Source of the DNA: Cyrtodaria siliqua
Taxonomy: Eukaryota > Mollusca > Bivalvia > Adapedonta > Hiatellidae
NCBI GenBank assembly: GCA_037043455.1
Contig: JAWPHD010007113.1
Span: 1 to 64,000 of the forward strand
DNA length: 64,000 bases
Reading direction: 5' to 3'
Part shown: piece after piece, positions 11,401-24,400 of the stretch
How positions within the stretch are numbered: position 1 is the first letter of the stretch
Layout of the letters: the number at the start of each line of letters is the position of its first letter
The notes under the pieces: generated by a model
Databases searched by the model: none
Told to the model about the DNA's origin: nothing
Seen by the model: only the letters and a program-made list of their open reading frames with translations
Made by a program: the position numbers and the translations under genes

Positions 11401-13200
11401 GAATTACATTCTGATAACTTCCGAAAAGTTTGCTACTACCATGGGCTCAATTTGAAAGAATTTCCCAAAGGGAAACAGTATACAGACTATGCACCCTAAT
11501 GAAAGTAATCATTTGATATAAACTATCCATGTACATACATGTGCCATTTTATCTGCAAGTTTCAGATAACCGTGAATAGGTAATTAGGGGAAACCACTTC
11601 ATTTGTTTAGAAATCCACATAGACAGTGCGAAAGCCATTTTGGCATTATCTTCAATGAACCCAATTGAATACGAAAACCAGATTTTTTTGTCATTTATTA
11701 TCAGTATCATAATAAATACAGGCACGGTTACAGGGTTGATATACATTATTTCCGTTGTTAATTGTGTGGTAGCAACGGCTACCGTTGATGTGTTTCTCAC
11801 AGATGTCATGTTGAGGCCGCCGATACGTGTCTGAATATATTGTTTCAATGATTGAATGTGTAGGTTTTGTTTTGATTGCATTAGTGAGTGTTATCAGTTG
11901 AGTAAAAAACTGGTTAAATATTAATGTACTAGTTATCTGTTGCCATATTCGAAACTTATCCCTTTTTTCAGTTTCTCTACTTCCCATTGTTCACGCTCTC
12001 CACGCTCTCACACTCATGAGCTACCCGCTCGCGACAAAAACACTTTGTATACACGTCCGTGTGAAAGTAAGCGAACAATACAACTGTATATGTGAGAAGG
12101 GTACAGAGTATAAATTACCTAGTTAATTCCAATTGAAATAAGTTTGTTTAAATCTCACTATTCTATTTAATTTAATTTTATACCAAACTCTTTAAGAAAA
12201 AAAACAATGCCAGTAAGACAATATCTTTAAATAGGACAAAGTCCCTTGTTACATTAATAGCCAACTGAACAATACAAAAACCAACATTGTAGTATACCGA
12301 CGGTTTATCGCAACATTGCTGTATCTTCTTCTTTGTGTATACGTAGTTACAGCAGTTCTGCGCTGAGACCTCCATGTGCTATCATCAATCATATCATTCA
12401 ATCCTTCACGTGAGAAAGCGTGAATTAAGGGCCAAGAGCCTCGTGCCAAATGTCAGATACAGAGTGGGCCTTTGTTCTTCATAACGAACAATTACATATT
12501 TCACATAATGCAAAAATCAATGGGTATGTTGTTATACTGTCGTTGCTATGGTGATGCAATTTTGTCAGATTCTTCATTATTAATATGAGACTAAATGAGG
12601 TATTTTCTCCGTACCTTTGTGCGCAGCAGCATCTGGTTACCGATGCTACCTGATTAACTTTATGGCAGGCGTTTTCAATAGCAAACTTTCAGCTGTTGTC
12701 TTTTAAATAATTGAAAGATTGACTTAAACACATAAATTATAATAACAATGAAATTAGACTAGTGTTGTTTAAATAAAAATGGCACAAGTACGTAACCCCA
12801 TCTCGTATTTTGTAACTGCTGTTCGGTTGAAATAATTATTATGAATTCCTTGGCAATCGTGAAAAGGTTTGAAGTTGCTGGTAATTGCTTTTTTTTATCA
12901 GAAGCATGTGTGTAACATAGCTTGTACTTTCCAGTAACTTCCAGATTGTAACTGCGCTACTAAACATACAGACACACACGTTCAGGCAATGTTTGTCAAG
13001 ATGCATGTGCACTATAGAGAATTTCAATCATCGCAGAAGGGGTTATTTCATTGGTATAGATTTAAATGTTAATCAACCCACCAAGTTTCATTATACAGAC
13101 TGAGGCAGTAACGAAGGACAGAAAGAAAGAATCAGAAAACGTCCATGGACAGATGGCCTTCCACGTGCACAATACATAAACCGAAATGAGTACATTAAGT
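11401..13200. other. Stretch with no gene recognised
   Basis: Overlapping short ORFs occur in several frames on both strands, with no domain, splice context or array. At 11640-11980 both strands are open for 60-110 codons, with nothing to favour either. Confidence 0.45.
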
Positions 13201-13204
13201 ACAG

Positions 13205-13382
13205 AGAATACAGTTTGTGTTTGGTTGTTTGTATGGTGTTTGTGTTTGGTTGTTTGTATGGTGTTTGTGTTTGTTTGTTTGTATGGTGTTTTCCGTCATT
13301 TTCAACACATGTAAGATACAACCCACTTTTCCTGGATAGAACCGATTCTATACACCCCACCCACCCAACCCCCACCATCCGT
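13205..13382 (-). mobile_element. SINE family S, copy b, truncated, with expanded tail
   Basis: The body (13280-13382) matches the 3' half of family S ('gtcattttcaacacatg', 'ctggatagaacc', 'ccatccgt'). On plus it is preceded by three units of about 24 bases of 'gtttggttgtttgtatggtg' type. These are its (AAAC)n tail, amplified together with the first bases of the body. The head is missing, and the 17-bp array starts immediately at the truncation point. Confidence 0.75.
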
Positions 13383-13383
13383 T

Positions 13384-14035
13384 CAGTTTGTGAGTACAAT
13401 TTGTGCGTGCAGTTTGACAGTGAGTACAGTTTGTGAGTATAGTTTGACAGTGAGTACAGATTGTGAGAACAGTTTGGCAGTTAGTACAGTATGTGAGTAC
13501 AGTTTGACAAGTTTGTGAGTACATTTGGACAGTGTGTACAGTTAGTGAGTACAGTTTGACAGAGAGTACAGTCTGACCGTGAGCACAGTTTGACAGTGAA
13601 TACAGTGTGTACAGTTTGTTAGTCCAGTTTGACAGTGAGTACAGCTTGTGAGTACAGCTGGACAGTGGGTACAGTTTGTGAGTACAGTTTGACAGAGAGT
13701 ACATTTTGACTATGAGCACAGATTGACAGTGAGCACAGTTTGACAGTGAGTAGAGCTTGACAGTGGGTAAAGTTTGAGAGGGAGTACAGTTTGAGAGCGA
13801 GTACAGTTTGAGAGCGAGTAGAGTTTGACAGTGAATACAGTTTGTGAGAACAGTTTGTGAGAACAGTTTTTGACAGTGAATACAGTTTGTGAGTACAGTT
13901 TGTGAGTACAGTTTGACAGTGAATACAGTTTGTGAGTACTGTTTGACAGAGAGTACAGAGTGTGTGTACAGTTTGACAGCGAGTACAGTTTGACAGTGAG
14001 TACAATTTGACAGTGAGAACAGTTTGACAGGGTGT
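13384..14035. repeat. 17-bp minisatellite array with 13-bp variants
   Basis: The basic unit is agtttgacagtgagtac (17 bases), mixed with a shorter agtttgtgagtac form. All three minus frames stay open for 115-237 codons and show the same periodic peptide (SLSNCTHCQTVL). That is what a stop-free unit with a length not divisible by three must give, so these ORFs are not genes. Confidence 0.93.
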
Positions 14036-14687
14036 GTTTTAATTCTATAAAAATCATCCAATGGTTAGGTCTTATATTTTGGCCATGTATTTAATGTATC
14101 TGGGGGAGGAATACGTATCATTAAAAAAAATCACAGAAAGTGATTAGTATATAGTAATTGTCAGCGTCTTTAACAGGGTTTTAAGGTTCATAAAGTGGAG
14201 GTCGGATGTATATGCATGTACGCGACAATGAACACATTTTAAGAGCCTTACAGTCCTTTAGATGAGCCCGAAATAATGGCTTACCAGTAAATGTTTTTTT
14301 AAAAACGCCAACTTGATTTAACACGAGAGGTTTGCGTCACGTTTTCATTATGGCCATCGTCAAAAACCTAAAGGTTTTGTCATTGGTACTAGTTTTTAAT
14401 CTATTAAGCCTTTTTGGTTAGAATGATTAAGAATATAAAAGCATAAAAGATAAACGCTAAGCTAGTAGTTTCAATCCCCATATTGAATATCGTGTTTTTA
14501 CTTCTTTAATGGTTCAAGGGGTGGGGTGAGGTAGATGTGGTGGTGGGGACCACACACACCTACTCCACCCCAGTCCTTCACCCACTGCATCATGTTTGCA
14601 CGAATTGTTTAAAAATGTCCTTAGGACATAGGAAAATACAGTAAAAACAACGGATAGAGTATTATATCATTTTCGAAGTGTGTCTAA
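14036..14687. other. Stretch with no gene recognised
   Basis: No ORF of note. There is a purine-rich patch with 'ggtggtggggacc' near 14538-14552. Confidence 0.45.
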
Positions 14688-15072
14688 GATAATACAAACA
14701 TCGCGTGTGAAAGATAATACAAACATCGCGTGTGAAAGATAATACAAACATCGCGTGTGAAAGATAATACAAACATCACGTGTGAAAGATAATACAAACA
14801 TCACGTGTGAAAAATACAAACATCACGTGTGAAAGATAATACAAACATCACGTGTGAAAGATAATACAAACATCGCGTGTGAAAGATAATACAGCGTGTG
14901 AAAGATAATACGAACATCGCGTGTGAAAGATAATTCAAACATCGCGTGTGAAAGATAATACAAACATCACGTGTGAAAGATAATACAAACATCACGAGTG
15001 AAAGATAATACAAACATCACGTGTGAAAGATAATACAAACATCGCGTGTGAAAGATAATACAAACATCAGTG
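14688..15072. repeat. 25-bp minisatellite, about 15 units
   Basis: The unit is gataatacaaacatcgcgtg + tgaaa, alternating between 'atcgcgtg' and 'atcacgtg' forms. That exchange is the expected deamination change at a CpG. Two units are shortened by deletion near 14812 and 14893. The minus ORF across it is a product of the repeat. Confidence 0.93.
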
Positions 15073-15952
15073 TGAACCCAGTCTTAACCATAGGCACCAT
15101 TTATTTGCAAGGCTAAGTATGTTTTTATCCTTGAACGACGTTAACAATCAACATAACTTTTATTTTCTAAGCGTTTCTGGCAACGTTCCTTGGTGTCTTG
15201 GGGATTTACAGGAATATATAGCGTAACAATACATTCCTTGATATAATCGTAACTGTAAAATATAGCAGTAGCTTAGACCAATGCTTCGTAATTATATCAG
15301 AGATCAACAGTCGTCTGCTTCGTTTTGTTCTAAGTCAAATACTTCAATTTGAAATAGTGAGGAAATATGCACGCGATCATTCCACCAACTCGTACATGAA
15401 AACGAACTTATGTGCATGACACAAACATACAGTTGTGTTACACTGTACTACTTAAATGTGGTTCCTGGACAAGAATAGGGTCACTGCTTGTCCAAGCAGA
15501 TGAGTACCCCCACCCCACCCCCGGATACATGTTCATTTTGTCATTTTTGTCATGTCAGGTATTCAGGCTACTCGCTCCAGCGAAAAACGAAGTGGTTTTC
15601 AACAGAATTTGCTGAAACTGCAGTTCTGCAGATGAGAATGGTTCCGTGCCCATTCTGCATATATTTAATTTATCTCGATGTAAATGGAGGGTGTGCCTGT
15701 AAGTTTCATTCCCGTTGGCACCATATATCCGTTTTGTGTAATGCGCCGTAAACACCAATTCAAATACACAGTATAACAGTAAAATCGTCTTCTGCAAGGC
15801 ATCGGGTTGGTACAATTTCTGATAGATGACTGATTCTGTTCAATAAATGAACAATGTACCTTCAGTTAAATTCTGATCGCATTCAAGAACCGTAAGCTCA
15901 CTCAAATGCGTCTCAAAACGCATTTATCTACTGGAAATATGAATGGAGTTGT
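15073..15952. other. Stretch with no gene recognised
   Basis: Both strands carry open frames of 67-87 codons at 15412-15815. None has a domain or convincing splice sites. Confidence 0.45.
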
Positions 15953-16190
15953 ATTTGTATGATGTTTTACGTCATTTTCAACACATGCAAGGTTATATAT
16001 GACGGTCCATTTTTTTGTGGTGGTGGCAAACCACCCATACTTCCTGGGTAGAACCTATACTGTACACCTCCCGTCATCCGTAAGAATCGACACTTCCTCA
16101 CTTACAAGTCGAGCTCCCAGTTGGAATTCGAACCCGCAGCGATGAGATGGACGAGACGGTAAAGACGCCACTCACCACTGCCGGTTCCAA
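15953..16190 (-). mobile_element. SINE family S, copy c, with tRNA-like head
   Basis: The full body on minus carries 'gtggtggcaaaccacc' and 'gggtagaacctatactgtac'. It continues into a tRNA-like head at about 16110-16185 whose B-box reads gggttcgaattcc on minus. The next copy abuts it in the opposite direction. Confidence 0.8.
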
Positions 16191-16194
16191 TCCT

Positions 16195-16366
16195 ACTGCG
16201 AGCTCGACTTTTAAGCTAGAAAGTGTCGATTTTTACGGATGGCAGGAGTGGCAGGAGGTATAAAGTACGGGTTCTACCCAAGGCCAAGTGGATGGTCTGC
16301 CTCCACCACTAAATATCGACCATCATACATAGCCTAAAATGTGCTGGAAATGTTCATGCAGTCAAA
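16195..16366 (+). mobile_element. SINE family S, copy d, inverted relative to copy c
   Basis: Reads 'gagctcgacttttaagctag', 'gggttctacccaaggcc', 'gtctgcctccaccactaaat', the reverse complement of copy c over about 165 bases. The head is nearly absent. Together c and d form a ~410-base imperfect palindrome. Confidence 0.8.
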
Positions 16367-18784
16367 CAAACTCTCTATCCGAGATATATATGTAATATGT
16401 GAAATAAATAGTTTTATTCAACACTATCTCTCAACGGCATAATTATGCAGAATATACCTGTATGCAGCAGTATATATTCATCAGCGACATATGTGTAATG
16501 CATGTATTCAGTAATATCTCTCCCTCCCAGATATATTATATATGTGAAATACGAATGCAGGAAATGTTACAAGGTATTATGGGTATCACACTAATGTTCT
16601 TCCTTCTACAAGTTCGCTGCTTTATTGTCCGTAATTACCCCGTTTGTTGAAGACGATAAAACATTGGAATTTCTCGAATCTAAAGATACTAGCGTCAATA
16701 AAAACCGGTAAATGCTGTATCTGATCTAAATGTTCCCAGAGGTAATAACATAACAGCCACAATAAAGTGATGCAATCGATCAAAACTAAATCGAAGATGC
16801 GCCCAAAATGTTTGAAAAGTGCATGATAATAATGGCAAACTGGTATACTGGCAGAATCAAGCAGTGTTAGTCTGTGCCATTTTGAAGACTGTAACAGAAC
16901 AGTGGCATAAGGAAGTCGCGAGGAAAAATATATGTGTCTAGTACATGTATAACAATTCCTGTTATACTTTTATTTTCAAGAAACCAAAATAAAAAAATAA
17001 AAATATCGTGTCATCCTTTTCTACAAAATTTTCAACCACTAATGTTTGAAGTCAAAATGCAAAGCGGATTTAAATTCGAATTTTTTGTTCTGTGACATTG
17101 AAATGTTATTGAACAAAGAACTGAAACGCTGCATGGCCTCCAAACGCTGACCACTCCACCCAGCCGTTGACCACTCCACGATGTCATTATTGCATTTTTC
17201 CTAACATATCCTCCGTTTTACACGGATAACTAATCAAGGCGTCCAACAGGACTATTACCGGTATCTCTGGGGGATCTTAGAGCAACCGAACTGTCTAAAT
17301 TAAACACCGTAAATTGCGAAAACAATTAACCCACGCAATTAAAATGTCACGTGATAACATCGGTCTCTTCTTTCGCAGCTGGGAAAAGGATGAGAAGGAA
17401 CAAAGGGTTATTGAGAATATAACAATGGGGTACTTTTTCCGATCTGTCTGTAACGACATTAAAGTTATATTACTTGCAACGTGATGGTAGGTCAAGAGAG
17501 CCTGCGAGTGCTCTATTAGGTTTATATATAAGCGCTAAACATTCCTTTTTATCGAAGGCTTACAATGTTTAAAAAGTATTGTTACCGAGTTTGATGAAGT
17601 TAAATACTCTTTACTAAGGTCAGTGATATATTTCCAAATGATGTTTTAATCGAATACTCATCTTTTTCTAAAATGTCTCACAAATCCAAAACGTTTAGAT
17701 AATTTATATAGACTGACTCACTGACTTTATCATTATGATGGAAATTGACTCAAATAAATAGATAAAAGACTGAAAGTTAATATAAAGAGGCTGAACTTAT
17801 AGCTTACTACTTAAAATCGATGACTCAACTACACATACGCCAAATTTGATAATTGTCGAATAGTTCAAAACTTATTAAAGCAAATATTTTAAAACTAAAT
17901 TTAGCGAAAACTCAAATTTCATTTACTAAAGTTACTGTTCAAATTTACTTCTAATAATGGGCTATAACTCGATTCTTCAAATAACTCTGTACTTTGCTCA
18001 TTTTCGAAATAATTAAACATGATATTAAAACAAACTATAATCTAATGTTGTTTAGAGGGAATGTAGTGACAGCCAAACAGCTCTTTTATTCTGAGTTCTG
18101 CAAAGCTTGCAAAAAGGTGAAAGAATTATCAAAATCGGATGATAAACAAAAAAGATATGAGCATTAATTAAATTTTGAAGATTGTTCTAAAATGGATATG
18201 GTAGCCGCCATTTTGAAAACTATGATGTCATAGTTCCATAGGACCATATTTAAGGGCCAACACTATGTAACGTGTGCGTCGATTCTGTTCATTGCGGGAA
18301 CGAAACACAACCCCAAATATGGAGAAAGTCTAATATAACGGTTTATCTTATTTCGTAAACAACAAGACTGTGCCAGAACATCCTAAGAGCTATTTCTGAT
18401 ATATGGTCAGTAAAGGACTAACACTCTCTCATGTAACCTTTGCGTCAAGTACTGACACATTGTTTTCTAGTTACATGCAATTATTACAACCGTTTGTCTA
18501 ATTGAGAATGGCCTTTTAATGTTCCTGAGCTGTATGCGCGTTATCTGTAGCAGCTGTCGGATTAGTTATATTTTATTTATTCGCGGCGACATTCGTATCT
18601 GTTAGATGTGCATTGTCAGATTGCCACTGTATATAGAAGAGTGATAACCACAATGGTATTTGCATTTGTTATAAGCTCTCAATATCACATGGTGTCAGTT
18701 TTGTTACAAGAGCATCTGGTTAAGTTTACCTTGGTTAGAAAGGGGGCGGATCCTTCGAGAAAAGAAACAAGTTCTCACCGTGGT
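16367..18784. other. Stretch with no gene recognised
   Basis: AT-rich with no array. At 18060-18300 phrases such as 'gccgccattttgaaaac' look like part of a dispersed repeat, but no second copy is in the window. Confidence 0.45.
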
Positions 18785-18985
18785 ACAAATCAACAGTGCT
18801 ATTTTACTGGTCCTTTGGGATCAATGAGCCCAATAAATGTGGCTTTGGAGTAGGTAGGGGCGTGAGAGGTGTTGCTTCATACATTACGTCTCATGAACAG
18901 ACCCAATTAAGCAGAGTCTGCCGCTTTATTCTCTTGGTTGTGATTTTGCTTCTAAATGATCACCCTTACGAGTATTTACAAACTA
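18785..18985 (+). mobile_element. Unclassified element H, copy 1
   Basis: Shares 'ctattttactggtcctttggg', 'gtggctttg', 'ggcgtgagaggtgttgcttc', 'tcatgaacagac' and 'gctttattctctt' with copy 2 at 60000-60268. The hairpin region at 18898-18920 has arms cagaccc/gagtctg with one mismatch. No tRNA head, RT or terminal inverted repeat is seen. Confidence 0.7.
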
Positions 18986-18989
18986 CAAG

Positions 18990-19999
18990 TAACAATAGCT
19001 GATTGTATGCAGATTGATACGCCTTCAATAAAAGTACTAGATTAACCCAAAATAAATTATGTGAATGGAAACAAAGCTTGGGTAGACTAACGCATTCTTT
19101 ATTAATGACGTAAAAGCAAAGAAAGAAGGCCGGAGTTCTTGTCCAATTACTTAATTATTTATCTGCGATAATGTTTATGCCCTGACACTGTATTGACTAA
19201 TGATGGTAATGTATGTGAGATATACCAAATAATGAAGTGATATATGGCGTTCCGTCGCCACACCCACCTTAACCAATTATGAGATAATAAATAGGTTAAT
19301 GACACACAGGTTATAGACGTTATCACTCCCAGGTGACTGGCATAGAATGATGTTATAGGGGTAGTCAAGTCGTATATGAGTTTTTACTCAGTGTTACCCT
19401 TTCATCTACTTCTTATGGTGATTAAATGTGGTGACAGATAAAGCGTCGGTGGGGCTTGAGCGGACGCTTGATATAGCGACCCCACCTCACCCCAACCCCC
19501 ACCCACACCCCGTCCCACCCTACACACATTAAAGAACTTGACACTTATATATAGCAATAGCATTTGAAATACGTGTATCGTTAAATGCATACACAGTCTT
19601 ATATTCAAACACTGATCCCAGCTCGAGCGATATGACCGACGAGTATTTCTCGCGCACACGGCATAAACTTATGTCACTTCCCTAGAAATGTTAATTGTTT
19701 ATGTATGGAGTTTTGTTTATCATGGTCATAATGATAAACTCATTATTTTGATCGTACGTAACAAGTGAGCTATGCGTACAGATTGATGAGTTTATTGATA
19801 CCAACAATGCTTTCAGACATACTCTAGCTTGCAGAGTATCACACTGGTACCCTTCGTTAACCTGGGAGGGGGTTGGGGCGGGGACCGTTGTAACTGTACG
19901 TTGGGACGGTGGTGGGGTTGGGGATGTGAAGCTGGCTTTCAGACTGATCCGGTGGTATTAACTATGTATCATACCAAGATATCGTTAATAGTTGTGCTT
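18990..19999. other. Stretch with no gene recognised
   Basis: Contains a C-rich tract at about 19480-19530 and a G-rich tract at 19860-19925. Only short ORFs occur. Confidence 0.45.
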
Positions 20000-20165
20000 C
20001 TGGGTCCTATTAGGAACCTCATAAGTACACGTATCCGAGGTTCCTGGCCCTACGTATGAAACCTCAGATTCTACCTAACCGAGGTTCCAGGTCCTACGTT
20101 TTATACCTTAGGTTCTACGTATCTGAGGTCCCTTGTTCTAGGTATATACAGTTCATGGTCCTATG
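20000..20165. repeat. ~34-bp degenerate tandem repeat, 4-5 units
   Basis: Variants of 'ctacgtatccgaggttcctgg' recur at roughly 20030, 20065, 20098, 20125 and 20150. Units are diverged and partly truncated. Confidence 0.7.
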
Positions 20166-20364
20166 TAACAATGTATCTCAATCGCATACTATTTATTTAC
20201 CTTTCTTGTTTGGTCAGTTTTAAGTAATTCGAGATTTATATCTTTTAATCCTATAATGTAGTTGTTACACAAAACAAATGATAGTTAGCGTTGTTGTTAG
20301 TTTCAAAAGCTGAAAAAGATATATATATATACATGTAGTATACCATATTCTTCATATCTATAGT

Positions 20365-21491
20365 CATTATAATATGTTCTTATATATATTTACTTGTTTA
20401 TACACCCGTTGACGGGCATTTGTTATAATATGTTCTTATATATATTTACTTGTTTATACACCCGTTGACGGCATTTGTTATAATATGTTCTTATATATAT
20501 TTACTTGTTTATACATCCGTTGACGGGCATTTGTTATAATATGTTCTTATATATATTTACTTGTTTATACACCCGTTGACGGGCATTTGTTATAATATGT
20601 TCTTATATATATTTACTTGTTTATACACCGTTGACGGGCATTTGTTATAATATGTTCTTATATATATTTACTTGTTTATACACCGTTGACGGGCATTTGT
20701 TATAATATGTTTCTTATATATATTTACTTGTTTATACACCCGTTGACGGGCATTTGTTATAATATGTTCTTATAATATATTTACTTGTTTATACACCCGT
20801 TGACGGGCATTTGTTATAATATGTTCTTATATATATTTACTTGTTTATACACCCGTTGACGGGCATTTGTTATAATATGTTCTTATATATATTTACTTGT
20901 TTATACACCCGTTGACGGGCATTTGTTATAATATGTTCTTATATATATTTACTTGTTTATACACCCGTTGACGGGCATTTGTTATAATATGTTCTATATA
21001 TATATTTACTTGTTTATACACCCCGTTGACGGGCATTTGTTATAATATGTTCTTATATATATTTACTTGTTTATACACCCGTTGACGGGCATTTGTTATA
21101 ATATGTTCTTATATATATTTACTTGTTTATACACCCGTTGACGGGCATTTGTTATAATATGTTCTTATATATATTTACTTGTTTATACACCCGTTGACGG
21201 GCATTTGTTATAATATGTTCTTATATATATTATACTTGTTTATACACCCGTTGACGGGGCATTTGTTATAATATGTTCTTATATATATTTACTTGTTTAT
21301 AACACCCGTTGACGGGCATTTGTTATAATATGTTCTTATTATATTTACTTGTTTATACACCCGTTGACGGGCATTTGTTATAATATGTTCTTATATATAT
21401 TTACTTGTTTATACACCCGTTGACGGGCATTTGTTATAATATGTTCTTATATATATTTACTTGTTTATACACCCGTTGACGGGCATTTGTT
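20365..21491. repeat. 56-bp satellite, 20 near-identical units
   Basis: The unit begins ttgttataatatgttctta, passes through a tatatatttacttgtttata segment and ends acacccgttgacgggcat. I counted 20 occurrences of the ttgacgg core. Each unit carries a short palindrome cccg-ttga-cggg. Units are almost identical except for scattered single-base gains or losses (caccg, ccccg, gacggcat, gacggggc, gtttctt, tataatatat). This is the most homogeneous array in the window. Confidence 0.96.
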
Positions 21492-24400
21492 GATTTACAT
21501 TGATACATAGTTTTTATTACTACCATATCATCCCTTATTTGTAAATAGTTTTATCTTTATATATTTACATTAATTTTTATTTACTACTTCATTTCTTCAT
21601 CTTTTCATCAGTTTTTGCGCACAATATGACCTATTGTGCAGACACCATTCCTTCATTCATATTTCTAGTATCGTCAAGTCGAGTTTTTAGTTTTACATTA
21701 TTTGAAATGCATGCGATATGCATGGTTATTATCCTAATAAAATATAGCAAGGGACCTATACTACATGGACTTTGGATCGCGTGCATGACTAAATAAATGG
21801 TAAACAACAGCCTCGATCGTGAATACGGAACGGTTTCCAACATGGTCAGATACCACTATTGATTTGGGGCTTCTGATTGGTTGAAAAAAGTATAGGTCTG
21901 TTAGGGCATATAGTCAGATTGTAAGGTAGATTCTGATTGGATTAAATTACCCAAAACATAACAAATCCCCATAAAACATCAAAATATTATGTTTCCATCA
22001 TAAAACATGCTGATTTAGGATATTTTGACAGAAATTTGCATTTTTATGGATACAATTTTACTGAGAGTATATTTGCAAAATGTAAAATTTCTTACTGCCA
22101 TTCTGGGGGTGGCACCTTCAGTGAACTATTAGAGGCTGAAAGCATCAGATTATCCCCCAATTCGCTGATCATTTTTGAGTGTCTCTAAGATAGTTCTTAA
22201 AAAAAGTTAGGTTTTATCATCCATTCGGATATAGGAATAGGGGTTGTAGGCCAAAAGGCTATAATGGAGGCCTATGGGAAATGCAATAGTGACATATGAC
22301 CACATATATCAAAATCCGTTCAGTATTCACGAATAAATACATCTGTCCGAAATGAGGCCTCTGTTATTCGGGTACGCGATCAAGAAGGCACGTGGTAAAG
22401 CCACCCGGTATAGGATCTCCTGGATAACTATATATAGATTACTGTGAAATTATCGCCTATAAGGCAAGGTTTTAATATATTGTTAAACTACGATCAAAAA
22501 ATCATACTCTCTTGAAGTATTCGTATAGGCTTTAGATAGAAGCAGGAAGACTAATATATGATTGTCTGTCATATGTTTACAATGTCTACTGTTCGACTAT
22601 GCATTTTGTTTTGGCTACTATAACATTATTATATGCATATGAACTCTTTCATTGCTGTATATAAGTTTCAGTAGACGAACCATAAACATGATAAAGGAAT
22701 GTCTGCTTAATAGTTTTTGTTTTCTCAAATTAAGTCCAATCATAGACAAATTGACGACGTGTGTTCCCTAGTTTTGTGAACAACAGCCTATTAGAGAGAG
22801 AGACGAGTCTGCAAAGCTTTGTAAATCACACCGCGTTATCACACCAGACAATGTACGCAGGTGCCCGTGTACACGATAAACTGATTACTGTATCGATTAA
22901 TATCGATTAGTATCTAATCGAATTTCACGGTTCGTACGATGATGGATGATTCGAATGGTCAAGTATTGCATTCATTTGTCGTTTACAATGTGCTGACGGC
23001 AGATGACCCTGGCAAGAGTTTGGTCCTATTCATTAAAGAAGTTCGCGTTGTGTCGCAAAGTGGAGCTTGCATTTAAATTGCGCACTTGATAATTGAACCG
23101 TCAATACCAATTAGCCGTGCGTCGATGTATCCTTAACAAAACGCACACTATTATATAAAACTATTTAATCTAAATGTTTCCATAATGTTGGACAATTCAA
23201 TGTTCTCGTTTCATTGACAAACAAATGTGACATCTGTTGTTCGGTGTAAAGAAATATTGAGATAAGTTACTGTGGTATACAACCATAATTGTGTAGACTA
23301 ACGGTTTCTTAGTTCGTATCGCAAAAGAATGGTCATTAAGTTGCATGTACCTCGTGATTCTAAGCAAGCATCTGTTTTAGTTTTCTCTCATGCATTTATG
23401 ACATTAAAACAATATCCTCGCCTATGTCCCACTTTGTGCCATTTTTGTCTGATGTATACGAGTCGGATAAGCCAGAGTTAAAAAAACACGACAGTTCGGA
23501 GGACCGATTGTAGATTGATCTAATGTTTGTGTTTAGAGACCGTTTTTATTCCGACAATTTTTCAATAACAAGACATAACGAATTATAAATCGTATTCGTT
23601 TTCAAATGCATCCTTCCAAATGACACTTATACACATCAACAATACCGCGTTTGTGAAATCAAATCGTATACCGCGGACATAAATCACGTTTCTTTCATTC
23701 ATAAAGTCTTTTTCTTTTTTGGTTGGAATTTCTGCCGTCACGGTTATTTCTAAGATAACGATCTCTATCACTTCATGTCAGCTACCAATCCTTCTTTGTG
23801 GACAATAAAACATTCTAACAATGTAGATTGACTGAATTTTCATTCTCGTAAAATGTCCGCTGAAAATTGCTGAATTCGCATAGGGTACCAACCAGCCAAC
23901 AACAATGGTAGTAGGTGTTAGCCACAACGGATAAAATTACGCCTCATTAGAAAGGCAACTGGCAAATACATCATTCTCTGTCAAAACCGAAAAGCTGTAG
24001 GTCATTATATGAAAGGTCAAACAATACTGTCTATGGTCATTATGGGATTGAATGGCCCATTTGGGCTGTCATTTACATACAATGCGTACATTGACGCGAC
24101 CCACTCCAATTACAGAAGTGGGTATTTGCACTTGAAATCCACATTTCCCATGCCTCAGTATTTCAGATTTCACCGGCATATCTGATGACGTGAACGTTAA
24201 ATCAACGATTTTTATTATAAGAATCTGAATGAATGAATAAATGAATGAATGGAGTTTTACGGCACGTCGACACATATATGCGCGAAAACCGATGAAAATA
24301 ATATGGACGTATGGTCATATTTACAAAGTATAATGTAAAAGGAATATGTATGACTGTGGAACGTTAGTTAATTCACGTTACAAATATATTTAATAATTAC

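Noticed and set aside
13348..14061. 237-codon Cys-rich minus ORF (SLSNCTHCQTVL repeats)
   Set aside because: A 17-bp stop-free repeat gives the same periodic peptide in all three frames. No start, splice or conservation signal.
20365..21491. Replication origin or promoter array suggested by repeated tataat-like boxes
   Set aside because: The motif is only part of a 56-bp satellite unit. Bacterial-style boxes have no meaning here.
23583..23771. 62-codon minus ORF, somewhat protein-like
   Set aside because: No splice or domain evidence; cannot be told apart from chance.
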